In this document: positions 34,429-42,612 of the stretch, one piece after another
Layout: every line of letters starts with the position of its first letter
How positions within the stretch are numbered: position 1 is the stretch's first letter
NCBI GenBank assembly: GCA_030428255.1
Contig: JAUIBT010000008.1
Span: forward strand, 1-64,000
DNA: 64,000 nt
Direction: 5' to 3'
Origin: Alphaproteobacteria bacterium
GTDB taxonomy: Bacteria; Pseudomonadota; Alphaproteobacteria; UBA7985; JAUIBT01
Notes under the pieces: generated by a model
The model's input: the letters and a program-made list of their open reading frames with translations, nothing else
What the model was told of the DNA's origin: nothing
Databases searched by the model: none
Position numbers and translations under genes: made by a program

Positions 34429-34530
34429 ATGTCAATCAACAGCTTGCGCCTAATGACCCTCGTCGGGGCAGCCATCCTATTCGCGCTTTTATCGAATTCA
34501 TTCGCCGAGGCTGCGATCTTGCTGGGCTAA
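34429..34530 (+). CDS. possible 33-residue signal-like peptide
   Basis: A short frame with AGGGAT 5-6 bases before the ATG. The peptide (SINSLRLMTLVGAAILFALL, then SNSFAEAAILLG) looks like a complete secretion signal with an A-x-A-like site and almost nothing after it. It may be a real small membrane peptide or the remnant of a lost secreted protein. Evidence is only the ribosome site and hydrophobicity. Confidence 0.3.
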   Translation: MSINSLRLMTLVGAAILFALLSNSFAEAAILLG

Positions 34531-34576
34531 GGCCAAGCGCAAGAGTCATCGTGGGCCAATTCCCCTCAAGTCTTGG

Positions 34577-34636
34577 TTCAAATCCCCACACCTTGGGGCC
34601 TAGGCGCCCATACATAAGCCTAGGCAGTTTTCGCAT
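34577..34636. other. inverted-repeat cluster in the msrP-gmk gap
   Basis: CCCC-ACACCT-TGGGG (about 34592-34606) is followed by two copies of the self-complementary GCCTAGGC separated by a dozen bases, so the region can form alternative hairpins. It lies just past the gmk stop and may shape its 3' end; there is no U-tract. Confidence 0.35.
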
Positions 34637-34661
34637 TTAGACCCGTGTGCATACGCTGGCG

Positions 34662-35339
34662 CTAGGCTTGATCTAAAGGCTCAGCAAGCAGTTCGCCCGC
34701 GAAATCCGGTAGGCCCGGTTGCCGCCGCCGCTTGAGCCGCTCGGCGGCGATGATGGCTTGAACCGCGCTGACGGTCTCATCCAGATCCCTATTAATCAAG
34801 ACATACTCATAGTCTTGCCAGTGGCTGATCTCACCATGCGCGCCTTGCATGCGCCGATTGACGGTCTCGGCGTTGTCTTGATTGCGCGCGCGCAGGCGAA
34901 CCCGCAGATCGTCAATCGATGGCGGCAGCAAGAAAATTGACACCACATCATCAGGCGCAGCGGCGCGCAGTTGTTCGGCGCCCTGCCAGTCCACGTCGAA
35001 GATCACGTCCTTGCCGTCTGCCAGGGCCTCCATAACGGGTGCTTTGGGAGTGCCATAAAGGTTCCCAAAGACCTCGGCGTGCTCGAAAAAGGCCTGGTCT
35101 TGGATCCGCTGCTCGAAATCCGCGCGTTCGATGAAGAAGTAGTCCCGGCCATCGACCTCACCGGGGCGCATGGGCCGGGTGGTTGCGGAGACTGAGGAGA
35201 CAATCAGCGCGTCGGCCGACAAAATTCGCCTTGCGGTCGAGGACTTGCCGGCTCCGGACGGCGAGGACAGAATGACCATCAGGCCCCGGCGCGGGGCGTA
35301 ACGCTTGGCATCTGCGAGCAGCAGGGAGAGGGTGAGCAT
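34662..35339 (-). CDS. gmk: guanylate kinase
   Basis: Phosphorylates GMP to GDP with ATP in the cytosol; 225 residues from the ATG at 35339, which lies 4 bases after the yicC stop. P-loop SSPSGAGKSS (about 25-34), the GMP-binding block SVSATTRPMRPGEVDGRDYFFI, FGNLYGTPKAPV, and the lid region FLLPPSIDDLRVRLRARNQDNAETVNRRM are all present. About 20 extra residues precede the P-loop compared with the E. coli enzyme; a start at the Met just before VILSSPSG would give the usual length. The C-terminal tail (DFAGELLAEPLDQA) is a little longer than usual. Confidence 0.95.
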   Translation of the reverse strand: MLTLSLLLADAKRYAPRRGLMVILSSPSGAGKSSTARRILSADALIVSSVSATTRPMRPGEVDGRDYFFIERADFEQRIQDQAFFEHAEVFGNLYGTPKAPVMEALADGKDVIFDVDWQGAEQLRAAAPDDVVSIFLLPPSIDDLRVRLRARNQDNAETVNRRMQGAHGEISHWQDYEYVLINRDLDETVSAVQAIIAAERLKRRRQPGLPDFAGELLAEPLDQA

Positions 35340-35343
35340 GGCC

Positions 35344-36216
35344 TTACTCCAGGTTGGCGCATTGTTCGCGAAGTTGATCGACCGACGACTTGAGGCCAAG
35401 GCCCAAGTTGGTCATCGCTATGCTGGTTGATTTTGAGCACAGCGTGTTGCTTTCCCGCACGAATTCTTGGCACAGGTGGTCGAGCGCGCGCCCCTTGGGG
35501 CCAGCGCTGGTCAGCAGCTTGCGGGCAGAGATGATGTGCGAGTCCAGGCGTTGCAACTCCTCAGCGACATCACCTTTGACCGCCAACAGCGCCGCTTCTT
35601 GGGCCAGGCGCTGGGGCTCCAGGCGCTTGTCGCTGCCGAAAAGGTCTTGAATCTGCGCTTCGATCTTGGTGGCGAAGGCCGATGCATCGGTCTTGGCCTG
35701 GTCCTTGGCCGCCTGCAAGCTGGCCTCGATATCCGACAAGATACCGACAAGGGTCTCAGCCAGCAGGGCGCCTTCAGCGCGGCGCGAGGCCAAGAAGTCG
35801 TCGATGCAGCGATCCAGCGAAGCTAGGAACAGCGGCACCAGCGCGGCTTCACCCTCCTCGTTGTGCTGGGTTTGAGGACGCAGCACGCCCGGCAACGCCA
35901 AAAGCTCAACCAGGGTCGGGGCGGGGTCCTGATCGGCGCACAGAGCCTTGAGCCGTGCGAGCCAGTCTTCATCCAGCGAAAAGCTGCTCAGCGCCGGGCT
36001 TTCGACCCGCAGACCCAGGTTGACCGTGCCGCGCTTGATCTTGGCGGCCAGGCGCTTGCGGCACTCGGGCTCCAAGCGGTCGGTCCAAGGGCCCATGCGG
36101 CACTTGAGTTCAAAGCCTTTGGCGTTGACAGAGCGCAACTCCCACGCCCAACTGGTGCCCTCGTGTGACCCCGCATTGCGGGCAAATCCGGTCATGGAAA
36201 GGGGAGCGCTGGTCAT
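35344..36216 (-). CDS. yicC: YicC/YloC-family endoribonuclease
   Basis: A 290-residue member of the YicC family, RNA-cleaving proteins implicated in mRNA/sRNA decay and stress survival. The N-terminal signature SMTGFARN and ELRSVNAKGFELKCRM, and the C-terminal signature GDVAEELQRLDSHIISARKLL, LDHLCQEFVRESNTLCSKS, are complete. It sits directly upstream of gmk, as in many bacteria, and the two are probably translated together. Only 36 bases separate its start from the divergent SDR gene, so the two promoters must overlap. Confidence 0.93.
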   Translation of the reverse strand: MTSAPLSMTGFARNAGSHEGTSWAWELRSVNAKGFELKCRMGPWTDRLEPECRKRLAAKIKRGTVNLGLRVESPALSSFSLDEDWLARLKALCADQDPAPTLVELLALPGVLRPQTQHNEEGEAALVPLFLASLDRCIDDFLASRRAEGALLAETLVGILSDIEASLQAAKDQAKTDASAFATKIEAQIQDLFGSDKRLEPQRLAQEAALLAVKGDVAEELQRLDSHIISARKLLTSAGPKGRALDHLCQEFVRESNTLCSKSTSIAMTNLGLGLKSSVDQLREQCANLE

Positions 36217-36252
36217 GGGAGCTTCCTGCAGTTGGGCTGTGGAGAGGGTTTA

Positions 36253-37041
36253 ATGGGCCAAGGGCCGCAATACAAGTGGCGCAGTGTCGTCATAACCGGA
36301 GCCTCGTCAGGGCTTGGCCGTGCATTAGCGATGGAACTGGCTGCGCCTGGCCGCCACTTGGCCATCACCGGACGCAATGACGCACGCTTAGGCGCGGTGC
36401 GCGCGGATTTGGAGCAACGCGGGGCTGAGGTGTCGGCGGCGGTGCTGGATGCGCGCGATCGTGCGGCCATGGCGACTTGGTTGACACGCCAAGATGCGGC
36501 CACACCGGTTGACCTGGTGATCGCCAATGCAGGCGTCTCATCGGCCACCTTGAGCGCGGACGATCAGCCCGCCAACGACCTCCAAGCACTGAGCCATATC
36601 TTCGATATCAACGTCACAGGTGTGCTGAATACCATTCAGCCGTTGATTGCGCCCATGCAGGCGCGCGGCACCGGGCAAATCGTGCTGATGGGCTCGCTGG
36701 CAGGCTTTCGCGGCATGCCTTATGCGCCGGGCTATTCGGCGGGCAAAGTTGCGGTGCATGCGCTGGCTGAGGCGCTGCGCGGACGCTTGGCCCCCGATGG
36801 GGTGGGCGTGAGCCTGATTGCGCCTGGCTTTATTCGCTCGCGCATAACCGATGCCAATGATTTTTGGATGCCGCTCTATATGGAGGCCGCACCGGCTGCG
36901 CGCATCATGCTGCAAGGCGCGGCACGCAACGCACGGCTGATCAGCTTCCCTTGGCCCATGAGCCTCGCCAGCCGCCTCATGCCGTTGCTGCCGGGCGGCC
37001 TATATCAAGCGTTGATGCGGCTCAATCCGGCGGAGAAATAG
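36253..37041 (+). CDS. short-chain dehydrogenase/reductase
   Basis: NAD(P)-dependent oxidoreductase of 262 residues, from the ATG at 36253 with GGAGAGGG 5-6 bases upstream. The classical SDR pattern is complete: cofactor motif TGASSGLGRA, NAG in VIANAGVSS, catalytic Ser in MGSLAGFRG and the YSAGK catalytic Tyr/Lys. R-rich residues after the first beta strand (TGRNDARL) suggest NADP. The C-terminal extension (SFPWPMSLASRLMPLLPGGLYQALM) resembles DltE/YqjQ-like SDRs. Substrate unknown. The last 20 bases overlap the convergent acetyltransferase gene. Confidence 0.88.
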   Translation: MGQGPQYKWRSVVITGASSGLGRALAMELAAPGRHLAITGRNDARLGAVRADLEQRGAEVSAAVLDARDRAAMATWLTRQDAATPVDLVIANAGVSSATLSADDQPANDLQALSHIFDINVTGVLNTIQPLIAPMQARGTGQIVLMGSLAGFRGMPYAPGYSAGKVAVHALAEALRGRLAPDGVGVSLIAPGFIRSRITDANDFWMPLYMEAAPAARIMLQGAARNARLISFPWPMSLASRLMPLLPGGLYQALMRLNPAEK

Positions 37042-37558
37042 CCGCGCTGTCCTCGGGCTTGAGCGCACGCTGCATGATGACCGAGTCCAGCCAGCGGCCG
37101 AACTTGAAGCCGACGCGTCGCAGGATCCCAACGTGCTCGAAGCCATGGCGGCGGTGCAGAGCGATCGAGCCCGCATTACCACTGTCGCCGATCACGGCAA
37201 TCATCTGATGCCAGGGCCCGGCCTCGCAGCGCGCCAGTAGCTCGGCTAACAGCGCTGAGCCAACCCCTTGGCCTTGGGCGGTGGGCCGCACATAGACCGA
37301 ATTTTCGATGGTAAATTCGTAGGACTTGCGGGGGCGATAGCTTGAGGCATAGGCGTAGCCGAGCACGGTATCTTTGGGGTCCAGCGCGACCAGATAGGGC
37401 AAACCTGCCTCGCGTGCAGACCGGGAGCGCTCAATCAGGTCGTCGGCGCTGGGCGGGGTCTGCTCGAAACTGGCGGTGCCTTCCAAAACCGCCTGGGCAT
37501 AGATGGCTTGGATCTGGTCGAAGTGTCGGGGCTCGGCGTCCCTTATGCGGATGGTCAT
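37022..37558 (-). CDS. GNAT N-acetyltransferase (phosphinothricin/methionine-sulfone acetyltransferase type)
   Basis: Acetyl-CoA-dependent N-acetyltransferase of 178 residues. The start IRDAEPRHFDQIQAIYAQAVLEGTASFEQTPP, the block VYVRPTAQGQGVGSALLAELL (acetyl-CoA loop QGQGVG) and MIAVIGDSGNAGSIALHRRHGFEHVGILRRVGFKFGRWLD match the Pat/Bar/MnaT (YncA) subfamily, which acetylates phosphinothricin-like or methionine-derivative amines. It is followed upstream by the FAD oxidoreductase gene 9 bases away, so it is probably co-transcribed with it and the MttB-like gene. Confidence 0.9.
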   Translation of the reverse strand: MTIRIRDAEPRHFDQIQAIYAQAVLEGTASFEQTPPSADDLIERSRSAREAGLPYLVALDPKDTVLGYAYASSYRPRKSYEFTIENSVYVRPTAQGQGVGSALLAELLARCEAGPWHQMIAVIGDSGNAGSIALHRRHGFEHVGILRRVGFKFGRWLDSVIMQRALKPEDSAAISPPD

Positions 37559-37567
37559 GGCGGCTCC

Positions 37568-38905
37568 TTAACCGACAACGGACATGCTGCTTTGGGCGTT
37601 GATGGCCCGAAGACGCGAATAAAAGCCCAGATTTGCTTGCTGGCCAATGCGCTCTAGCGGCAGGTGCAGGGGCGCGGTGTCGTGGTCTTGGCCCGCCTCG
37701 CAGCCCTGGATCAGCGCTGCCATGATCCGCCCGGCCAAGGGTGCGTTCTTGAACTGGTTGCCGCTGGTGCCGCAGGCCATATAGAAACCCGGCAGGCTGG
37801 AGCGGTCATAGATCGGGATCCAGTCGTCGGCTACGTCATAGAGCGCCACCACCCCGCGCATGCGGCTGGGAATGCCCAGCTGAGGCAGGCGTTGGGCCAG
37901 CCGCCAAGCCTGGGTCTGCCATTGCTGGCTGAAGTTGTCGTCCCAATCGTCGGGATCATCGACCCAGATCATGGGATCAACGCTGAAATCTTGGCTGCCG
38001 ATCAAGATATCCTCAGCGCCGTGACTGCGAAAATAAACTCCGACATCGCTGTCGGAAAAAATGACGCCCGGCTGGCGGCCTGCAAGAGCGGCAGGCGCGG
38101 GCAGGACGGTCTTTTCTTGCTTTAGGGCACGGGTTTTGATCGCCATTTCCTGCGCGACTCCCGCCAAGGCATTGATCTTGCTGGAGTGCGGGCCAGTGAT
38201 GTTGACCACCACCGGCGCACCGATGCGTCTGCCGTCGGCCAGCCGAACGCCAGCGACACGCCCTTGCGCTGTCTCAATGGCTGCCACTTCCGCAGTGAAG
38301 ACAAAGCGCGCACCAGCCCGTTTGGCCGCTTCGGCCATGTTGAGGCAGGCCAGTTGCGGGTCCGAGACGTAGCCTGCGGTCTCAAAGAAGATCGCTTCCT
38401 CAATGCTGCCGCCGTTCGGCTCGGCAAAGGCTGGGTCGTCGGGCGCGCGGACTGGGAAAAATCTGGAGAGGTCGGGCGCGCCCAGATAGGCGTGGATCTG
38501 CGCGTGGCCCCAGCGCTGGTAGGCGATGCCCAGTTGGTCGCAATAGGCGAGCTGGGGGGCTAGAAAGTCGTTGGAGCTCGTGGCTGGAACCAAGCAGCCA
38601 GTGTGGTGGAAGGCGGCCAGCTCCTCGTCGAGGGGCGCGGCCAGGAAATCGCGCCATTCCAGCCAATGATGATAGGATTCATAGGCCAGCGCGGTGCCGT
38701 CAAAAGTGGAATAGTGCACGCGAATGGCGCCGGTAGAGGCTGAGGTAGAGCCCAAACCCGGCGCGGCGTTGCGCTCGATATTCAGCGTCTTTAGACCCGC
38801 TTGCGACAAGGCCAGAGCGGTCGAGCAGCCGATGATGCCCGCCCCTATGATAATAACATCAGGGGCCGGTTCAGTGCTGAGAGCAGGCGCGGCAAGGTCG
38901 GTCAT
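37568..38905 (-). CDS. FAD-dependent amine/amino-acid oxidoreductase (DAO family)
   Basis: A 445-residue flavoprotein with the N-terminal dinucleotide fold VIIIGAGIIGCSTALALSQAGLKTLNIER and the GSTSASTGAIRVHYS segment typical of sarcosine/dimethylglycine/D-amino-acid-type oxidases. MRGVVALYDVADDWIPIYDRSSLPGFYMACGTSGNQFKNAPLAGRIMA is the C-terminal FAD-binding block. The His-containing flavin attachment site cannot be confirmed. It lies 25 bases downstream of the MttB-like gene in the same direction. The pairing suggests that one enzyme demethylates a quaternary amine and the other oxidises the resulting methylated amine (inference). Confidence 0.9.
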   Translation of the reverse strand: MTDLAAPALSTEPAPDVIIIGAGIIGCSTALALSQAGLKTLNIERNAAPGLGSTSASTGAIRVHYSTFDGTALAYESYHHWLEWRDFLAAPLDEELAAFHHTGCLVPATSSNDFLAPQLAYCDQLGIAYQRWGHAQIHAYLGAPDLSRFFPVRAPDDPAFAEPNGGSIEEAIFFETAGYVSDPQLACLNMAEAAKRAGARFVFTAEVAAIETAQGRVAGVRLADGRRIGAPVVVNITGPHSSKINALAGVAQEMAIKTRALKQEKTVLPAPAALAGRQPGVIFSDSDVGVYFRSHGAEDILIGSQDFSVDPMIWVDDPDDWDDNFSQQWQTQAWRLAQRLPQLGIPSRMRGVVALYDVADDWIPIYDRSSLPGFYMACGTSGNQFKNAPLAGRIMAALIQGCEAGQDHDTAPLHLPLERIGQQANLGFYSRLRAINAQSSMSVVG

Positions 38906-38930
38906 CGGAGGCTCGCGAGGTCATGAGAGG

Positions 38931-40505
38931 CTAGCTGACAGCGTCAGCGCCGCCAGCATCTTCGCAGGTCTGCATATAGTCAAGCGCTTGACCCAAAGCG
39001 GCCTGGTCCAATGGCGGCGCTTGGAACTTTTCCAGCGTGTCTTTCCAGATCCCTTGTGCGCGCTGTGTGGCTTGCACGGCGCCCGTTTCCTGCCACTGGC
39101 CGAAGTTGGCCCAGTCGGAGACCAGCGGCTCATAAAACTGGTTGGCGTAACGTTGCATGGTGTGGTCAGCGGCGAAAAAGTGCCCGCCCGGCTGGACCTC
39201 GGCGATAGCATCAAAACCCAGCTCGTCCGCGTCAAAGGCTACGGGCTGGGCCAGCTCGGCCAGGGTCTGAAGCAGCTCTAAATCGGTGATCAGCTTTTCA
39301 TACGACAGGGTTAGCCCGCCCTCCAGCCAGCCTGCGGCGTGGTAGACCAAGTTGGCCCCGGCTAGCACCGAACCCCAGACCGACATCTGGGTCTCATAAT
39401 CTGCTTGCACATCGGGCCAGGCCGCCGCCGTGCCGCCGCCCGAGCGCCAGGGCAGGCCAGTCAGCCGCGCCAGTTGGCCCGCACCGAAGTTGGTTTTGAT
39501 GTGTTCGGGTGTGCCAAAGACGGGCGCGCCAGACTTCATATCGACATTGGAGCTGAAGGCCCCATAGATCACCGGCGCACCGGGACGCACGATCTGGGTC
39601 AGTGCGATGCCCGCCAGAGCCTCGGCATGCGACAACAGCAAAGCACCTGGAACCGTGATGGGCGCCATGGCACCAGCCAGGCAGAAGGGGGTCATGATGC
39701 TGACCTGGTTATAGCGCGCGAAGTCGATCAGGCCTTGAGTCATAGGAATGTCGAGCTGTCGCGGCGAGTTGGAGTTGATCACAGTCGTGGCCCAAACCCC
39801 GCTTTCAAAGGCCTCTTGGCTGAGGCCACGGGCCAGCCGGATGGCCTCGAAGCCTTGCTCGACCTGGGCACGGCCGCGGGCAAAGATAAAGGGCGGCTTG
39901 TCGCTGAGCTGGAGTTGGGCGCGCAGCGTCGCATAGTGGCGAAGCTTGAGCGGCACGTCTTGCGGCTCAACGATCGGCACGTTGAGGCCCAGAACGTCAA
40001 AGCTTTGGGTCAGCTTGGTCAGCTCGATAAAGTCGCGCAAATTGCCGGGCCGGCGGCCGCGCTCTAGGTCGCTGGCGTTGGGACAGCCCGCACCAGGGCC
40101 AAATACCAACGACCGGTGACCGAAGGGTAGATCGCGGCCCGCACCATGCGCCCCGCGTAGTGTAAAGGACTTGGGTGCAGAAGCCAGGGCGGCCTCGACG
40201 ATCTCGCGGCCGATGAAGACCATCTGGCTGTCTTCATCCACGCGCGCACCTGCGGCTCTAAACAGGGCGCGACCTTCGGGCAGCAGCACGCGAATGCCCA
40301 GCTCTTCCAGGGCCCGCAGGGCCTCTTGGTGGATAGTCTGGATGTGATCGTCTGAAAAGGCGCGACTGAGCGCCAGGGTGTTTTCGATCTGGCGATAGTT
40401 GCAGCGGTGAACGGGCCTGGCCGTGCTCGCGTTCGAGCTCGCGCGGCGACGGCGGCGGCCAGGCGCTGTGCGTTGCGTGTTGGTCTGGCTGTTGTGCTCG
40501 CCCAT
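38931..40505 (-). CDS. MttB-family corrinoid-dependent amine methyltransferase, non-pyrrolysine type
   Basis: Intact member of the trimethylamine methyltransferase superfamily, about 524 residues from the ATG at 40505 (AGGCGGA upstream). It would transfer a methyl group from a quaternary or tertiary amine to a corrinoid protein. The N-terminal 35 residues are Arg/Ser/Thr-rich. Motifs: RRPGNLRDFIELTKLTQSFDVLG, TTVINSNSPRQLD, GAMAPITVPGALLLSHAEALAGI and MVYHAAG-like NLVYHAAGWLEGGLTLSYEKL. No in-frame amber codon is present, so this is the pyrrolysine-free kind related to glycine-betaine, proline-betaine or carnitine methyltransferases. No corrinoid protein is encoded nearby. It is co-directional with the FAD oxidoreductase. 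Confidence 0.92.
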   Translation of the reverse strand: MGEHNSQTNTQRTAPGRRRRRASSNASTARPVHRCNYRQIENTLALSRAFSDDHIQTIHQEALRALEELGIRVLLPEGRALFRAAGARVDEDSQMVFIGREIVEAALASAPKSFTLRGAHGAGRDLPFGHRSLVFGPGAGCPNASDLERGRRPGNLRDFIELTKLTQSFDVLGLNVPIVEPQDVPLKLRHYATLRAQLQLSDKPPFIFARGRAQVEQGFEAIRLARGLSQEAFESGVWATTVINSNSPRQLDIPMTQGLIDFARYNQVSIMTPFCLAGAMAPITVPGALLLSHAEALAGIALTQIVRPGAPVIYGAFSSNVDMKSGAPVFGTPEHIKTNFGAGQLARLTGLPWRSGGGTAAAWPDVQADYETQMSVWGSVLAGANLVYHAAGWLEGGLTLSYEKLITDLELLQTLAELAQPVAFDADELGFDAIAEVQPGGHFFAADHTMQRYANQFYEPLVSDWANFGQWQETGAVQATQRAQGIWKDTLEKFQAPPLDQAALGQALDYMQTCEDAGGADAVS

Positions 40506-40724
40506 GTCGTCCGCCTGTCGTGGTTTTGCTTTGCAGCATTGCAGCCTAGCTCGGCAGGTATCGCTCGCCCTTGCGCGACCTTTAGGCAGCAGTTTCTTGC
40601 ACGAAATTTTGCCTGTGCCCGATGCGCCGCGCAAATTTGGCTCTAACAGCTCCACTTGGCTGGCAACGATTGAATATAAATCTCCGAAAGTTGAGAATAT
40701 CCTCCCTAATCGAAAGCCAGTTCC

Positions 40725-41078
40725 ATGAAAAAGTTCGCAATCATCACTGCAATAGCCGGAATCTTCGCTGTTACAGCAGGATCGGCGCAGGCGTTTTCAA
40801 CCCAATACGATCACTATAGCTATGGTGACAACGTATATGCCATCAACAATGCGATACATGCGCAAGATAATTACGGATATCGCTATGATTATGGTCACGA
40901 TTTCGGTAATTTTTATTACTATGGCGGCTATACAAGTTACCACAACCCCTACAACAACCCTTATTACGGTCATCAGCCGCACTATAAAGTGAAGTGGGCG
41001 CCCGTATCATGCCAGACCATCAAGGTTAAGCAGGGCTGCGAGTGGGTTTGGAAGAAAGTCTGCCATCGCAAGTGGTAG
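40725..41078 (+). CDS. small exported Tyr/Asn/His-rich protein, function unknown
   Basis: A 117-residue protein with a clean signal peptide (KKFAIITAIAGIFAVTAGSAQA). The mature half is extraordinarily rich in Tyr (about 20), His, Asn and Gly (for example NYGYRYDYGHDFGNFYYYGG), then a compact basic tail with three Cys (VSCQTIKVKQGCEWVWKKVCHRKW). Base composition is clearly AT-richer than its neighbours, which may indicate recent acquisition. There is no close family I can name. Low-complexity Tyr/His-rich sequences occur in metal-binding or surface proteins. A strong terminator follows at 41152. Confidence 0.8.
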   Translation: MKKFAIITAIAGIFAVTAGSAQAFSTQYDHYSYGDNVYAINNAIHAQDNYGYRYDYGHDFGNFYYYGGYTSYHNPYNNPYYGHQPHYKVKWAPVSCQTIKVKQGCEWVWKKVCHRKW

Positions 41079-41151
41079 ATATCGCGAAACGCGCTGCCTG
41101 CCTGTCACTCCCCTTAGTTTTGTCTCCCGCTCTGTCTCCCCATGAGCCCTC

Positions 41152-41187
41152 AGCCGAGCCCGCCCTTGCGCGCTCGGCTCTTTTTTT
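41152..41187 (+). terminator. intrinsic terminator after the Tyr-rich protein gene
   Basis: AGCCGAGC and GCTCGGCT form a perfect 8-bp stem with a 12-base loop, followed by C and seven T. It isolates the small secreted-protein gene from the next operon. Confidence 0.92.
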
Positions 41188-41230
41188 GCACCTTCCTTGT
41201 CCACTTCACCCCAAGCACCTAGGAAGCGCT

Positions 41231-42034
41231 ATGATTGGAGTTGCAGGCTGCGGGCGTATGGGCCTGCCCATGCTGGAGGCCTTGGTCGCGGCGGGCTTTG
41301 ATGCGCGGGGGTTGGATGTGGTGCCGCGCTCTTCGTCTCAGGCTCAGGTGCTGCTGGACGCAGAGGCCTTTGCCCGGCCGCTGACTACCCTTTACAGCGT
41401 GGTGCGCGACGTGGCGCAAAGCAACGCCCTGTTGTTCGACGCGCAAGCGGTTTTGGCCAAGGCCCCGAAGCTGGAGACGCTGATCATTTGTTCGACCCTC
41501 TCGCCGCGCTACATAGTCGAGCTGCGCCAGCGCGTGCCCCAACACATCGCCCTGATTGATGCGCCCATGTCGGGCGCGGCCATCGCGGCGCAAGAGCGTC
41601 GGTTGTCCTTCATGCTGGGGGGCACGGCGGAAGTTTTGGACCGCTTGCAGCCGCAGTTGGACGCCATGGGACGCCATTTCCATCGCATGGGGCCCTTGGG
41701 TGCGGGCATGACCGCCAAGGTCCTGAACAACATTTTAGCCGCCAGCAATACCTTGCTGACCCGCCTCGCGTTGCGCCAAGCCAAGCGCGCCGGGCTTGAG
41801 CCCGACCACTTGTTGGCCTTGATGCACACCAGCTCGGGCCAAAACTGGCTGGCCAGCGGGTTTGAGAACATCGAATTTGCCAAGCACGGCTTTGAGCCGG
41901 ACAATTCCATTGCCATTTTGGCCAAGGACGTTGAGGCGGGATTGGATGCTTTGGACCCCTGCATGGAGCGCGATTGGCTGACGATCCTGCCGCACTTATT
42001 GCGCGGGTTGCCAGCCTACGAGCAGGATGACTAG
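41231..42034 (+). CDS. NAD(P)-dependent 3-hydroxyisobutyrate dehydrogenase-like protein
   Basis: Beta-hydroxyacid dehydrogenase-family protein of 267 residues; the ATG at 41231 has AGGAAGC 4-5 bases upstream. GVAGCGRMGLPMLEALVAAGFDARGLD is the cofactor-binding fingerprint. The substrate motif DAPMSGAAIAAQERRLSFMLGGTAE and the catalytic-lysine segment GAGMTAKVLNNILAASNTL are family-specific. It is shorter than the usual 290-300 residues because the C-terminal helices are clipped. The gene is 9 bases from thpR and probably co-transcribed with it. Substrate undetermined. Confidence 0.85.
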   Translation: MIGVAGCGRMGLPMLEALVAAGFDARGLDVVPRSSSQAQVLLDAEAFARPLTTLYSVVRDVAQSNALLFDAQAVLAKAPKLETLIICSTLSPRYIVELRQRVPQHIALIDAPMSGAAIAAQERRLSFMLGGTAEVLDRLQPQLDAMGRHFHRMGPLGAGMTAKVLNNILAASNTLLTRLALRQAKRAGLEPDHLLALMHTSSGQNWLASGFENIEFAKHGFEPDNSIAILAKDVEAGLDALDPCMERDWLTILPHLLRGLPAYEQDD

Positions 42035-42043
42035 AGGCCGAAC

Positions 42044-42607
42044 ATGCGGACATTTCTTGCGCTGAGTTTGCCCGATGAGACCTGCCGCGAGCTGGCGCTG
42101 ATGCAAGGTGGTCTGGCGGGTGCGCGCTGGCTTGCCGCCCACAATTTGCACCTTACCTTGCTGTTTTTGGGCGACTTGGGCCACGACCAAGTGGAGGAGC
42201 TGGATTGGCACCTTCAAGGCCTGGACCTGCCTAGCTTCAACGTCACCTTGGCCGGCCTTGGCTGTTTTGACCGCAAGGGGGTCTGCAAGGCCGTTTGGGC
42301 AGGCGTAGCACCAGAGCCGAGCTTAGAACGGCTTGGCAAAGAGCTGCGCAGACTGGCACGCAACCTAGCGATCCCGCTTGACGGCAAAGGGTTTCGCCCG
42401 CACGTCACCTTGGCCCGATTTTCCTCGCGCCCCAGCGCCGAGGTCATGGCCTGGATTGCACAGCAAGGCCCGCTGGCTTTGCCACCGTTCGCGGTCCGCG
42501 CCTTTCACCTCTATTCCTCGCGCCTTGCGCCCAGCGGCGCCGACTACAGCATCGAAGCGAGCTATCCACTGGCTGGCGAGGAACTCTTTGGCGACGCGCG
42601 CGGGTAA
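42044..42607 (+). CDS. thpR: RNA 2',3'-cyclic phosphodiesterase
   Basis: 2H-phosphoesterase superfamily, 187 residues, the typical length. Both active-site motifs are present: HLTLLFLGDLG (first HxTx) and HVTLARF (second HxTx). It opens cyclic phosphates at RNA ends or ligates 2'-5' RNA in vitro; the in vivo role is unsettled. It follows the dehydrogenase-like gene by 9 bases and converges on the alpha/beta-hydrolase gene. Confidence 0.93.
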   Translation: MRTFLALSLPDETCRELALMQGGLAGARWLAAHNLHLTLLFLGDLGHDQVEELDWHLQGLDLPSFNVTLAGLGCFDRKGVCKAVWAGVAPEPSLERLGKELRRLARNLAIPLDGKGFRPHVTLARFSSRPSAEVMAWIAQQGPLALPPFAVRAFHLYSSRLAPSGADYSIEASYPLAGEELFGDARG

Positions 42608-42612
42608 GAGCG

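Noticed and set aside
34575..34606. tRNA-like T-arm (GGTTCAAATCC)
   Set aside because: The flanking stem does not pair beyond two bases and no acceptor, D or anticodon arm can be drawn.
37022..37041. Frameshift between the SDR and acetyltransferase genes
   Set aside because: Both proteins are full length; this is a 20-base convergent overlap of two real genes.
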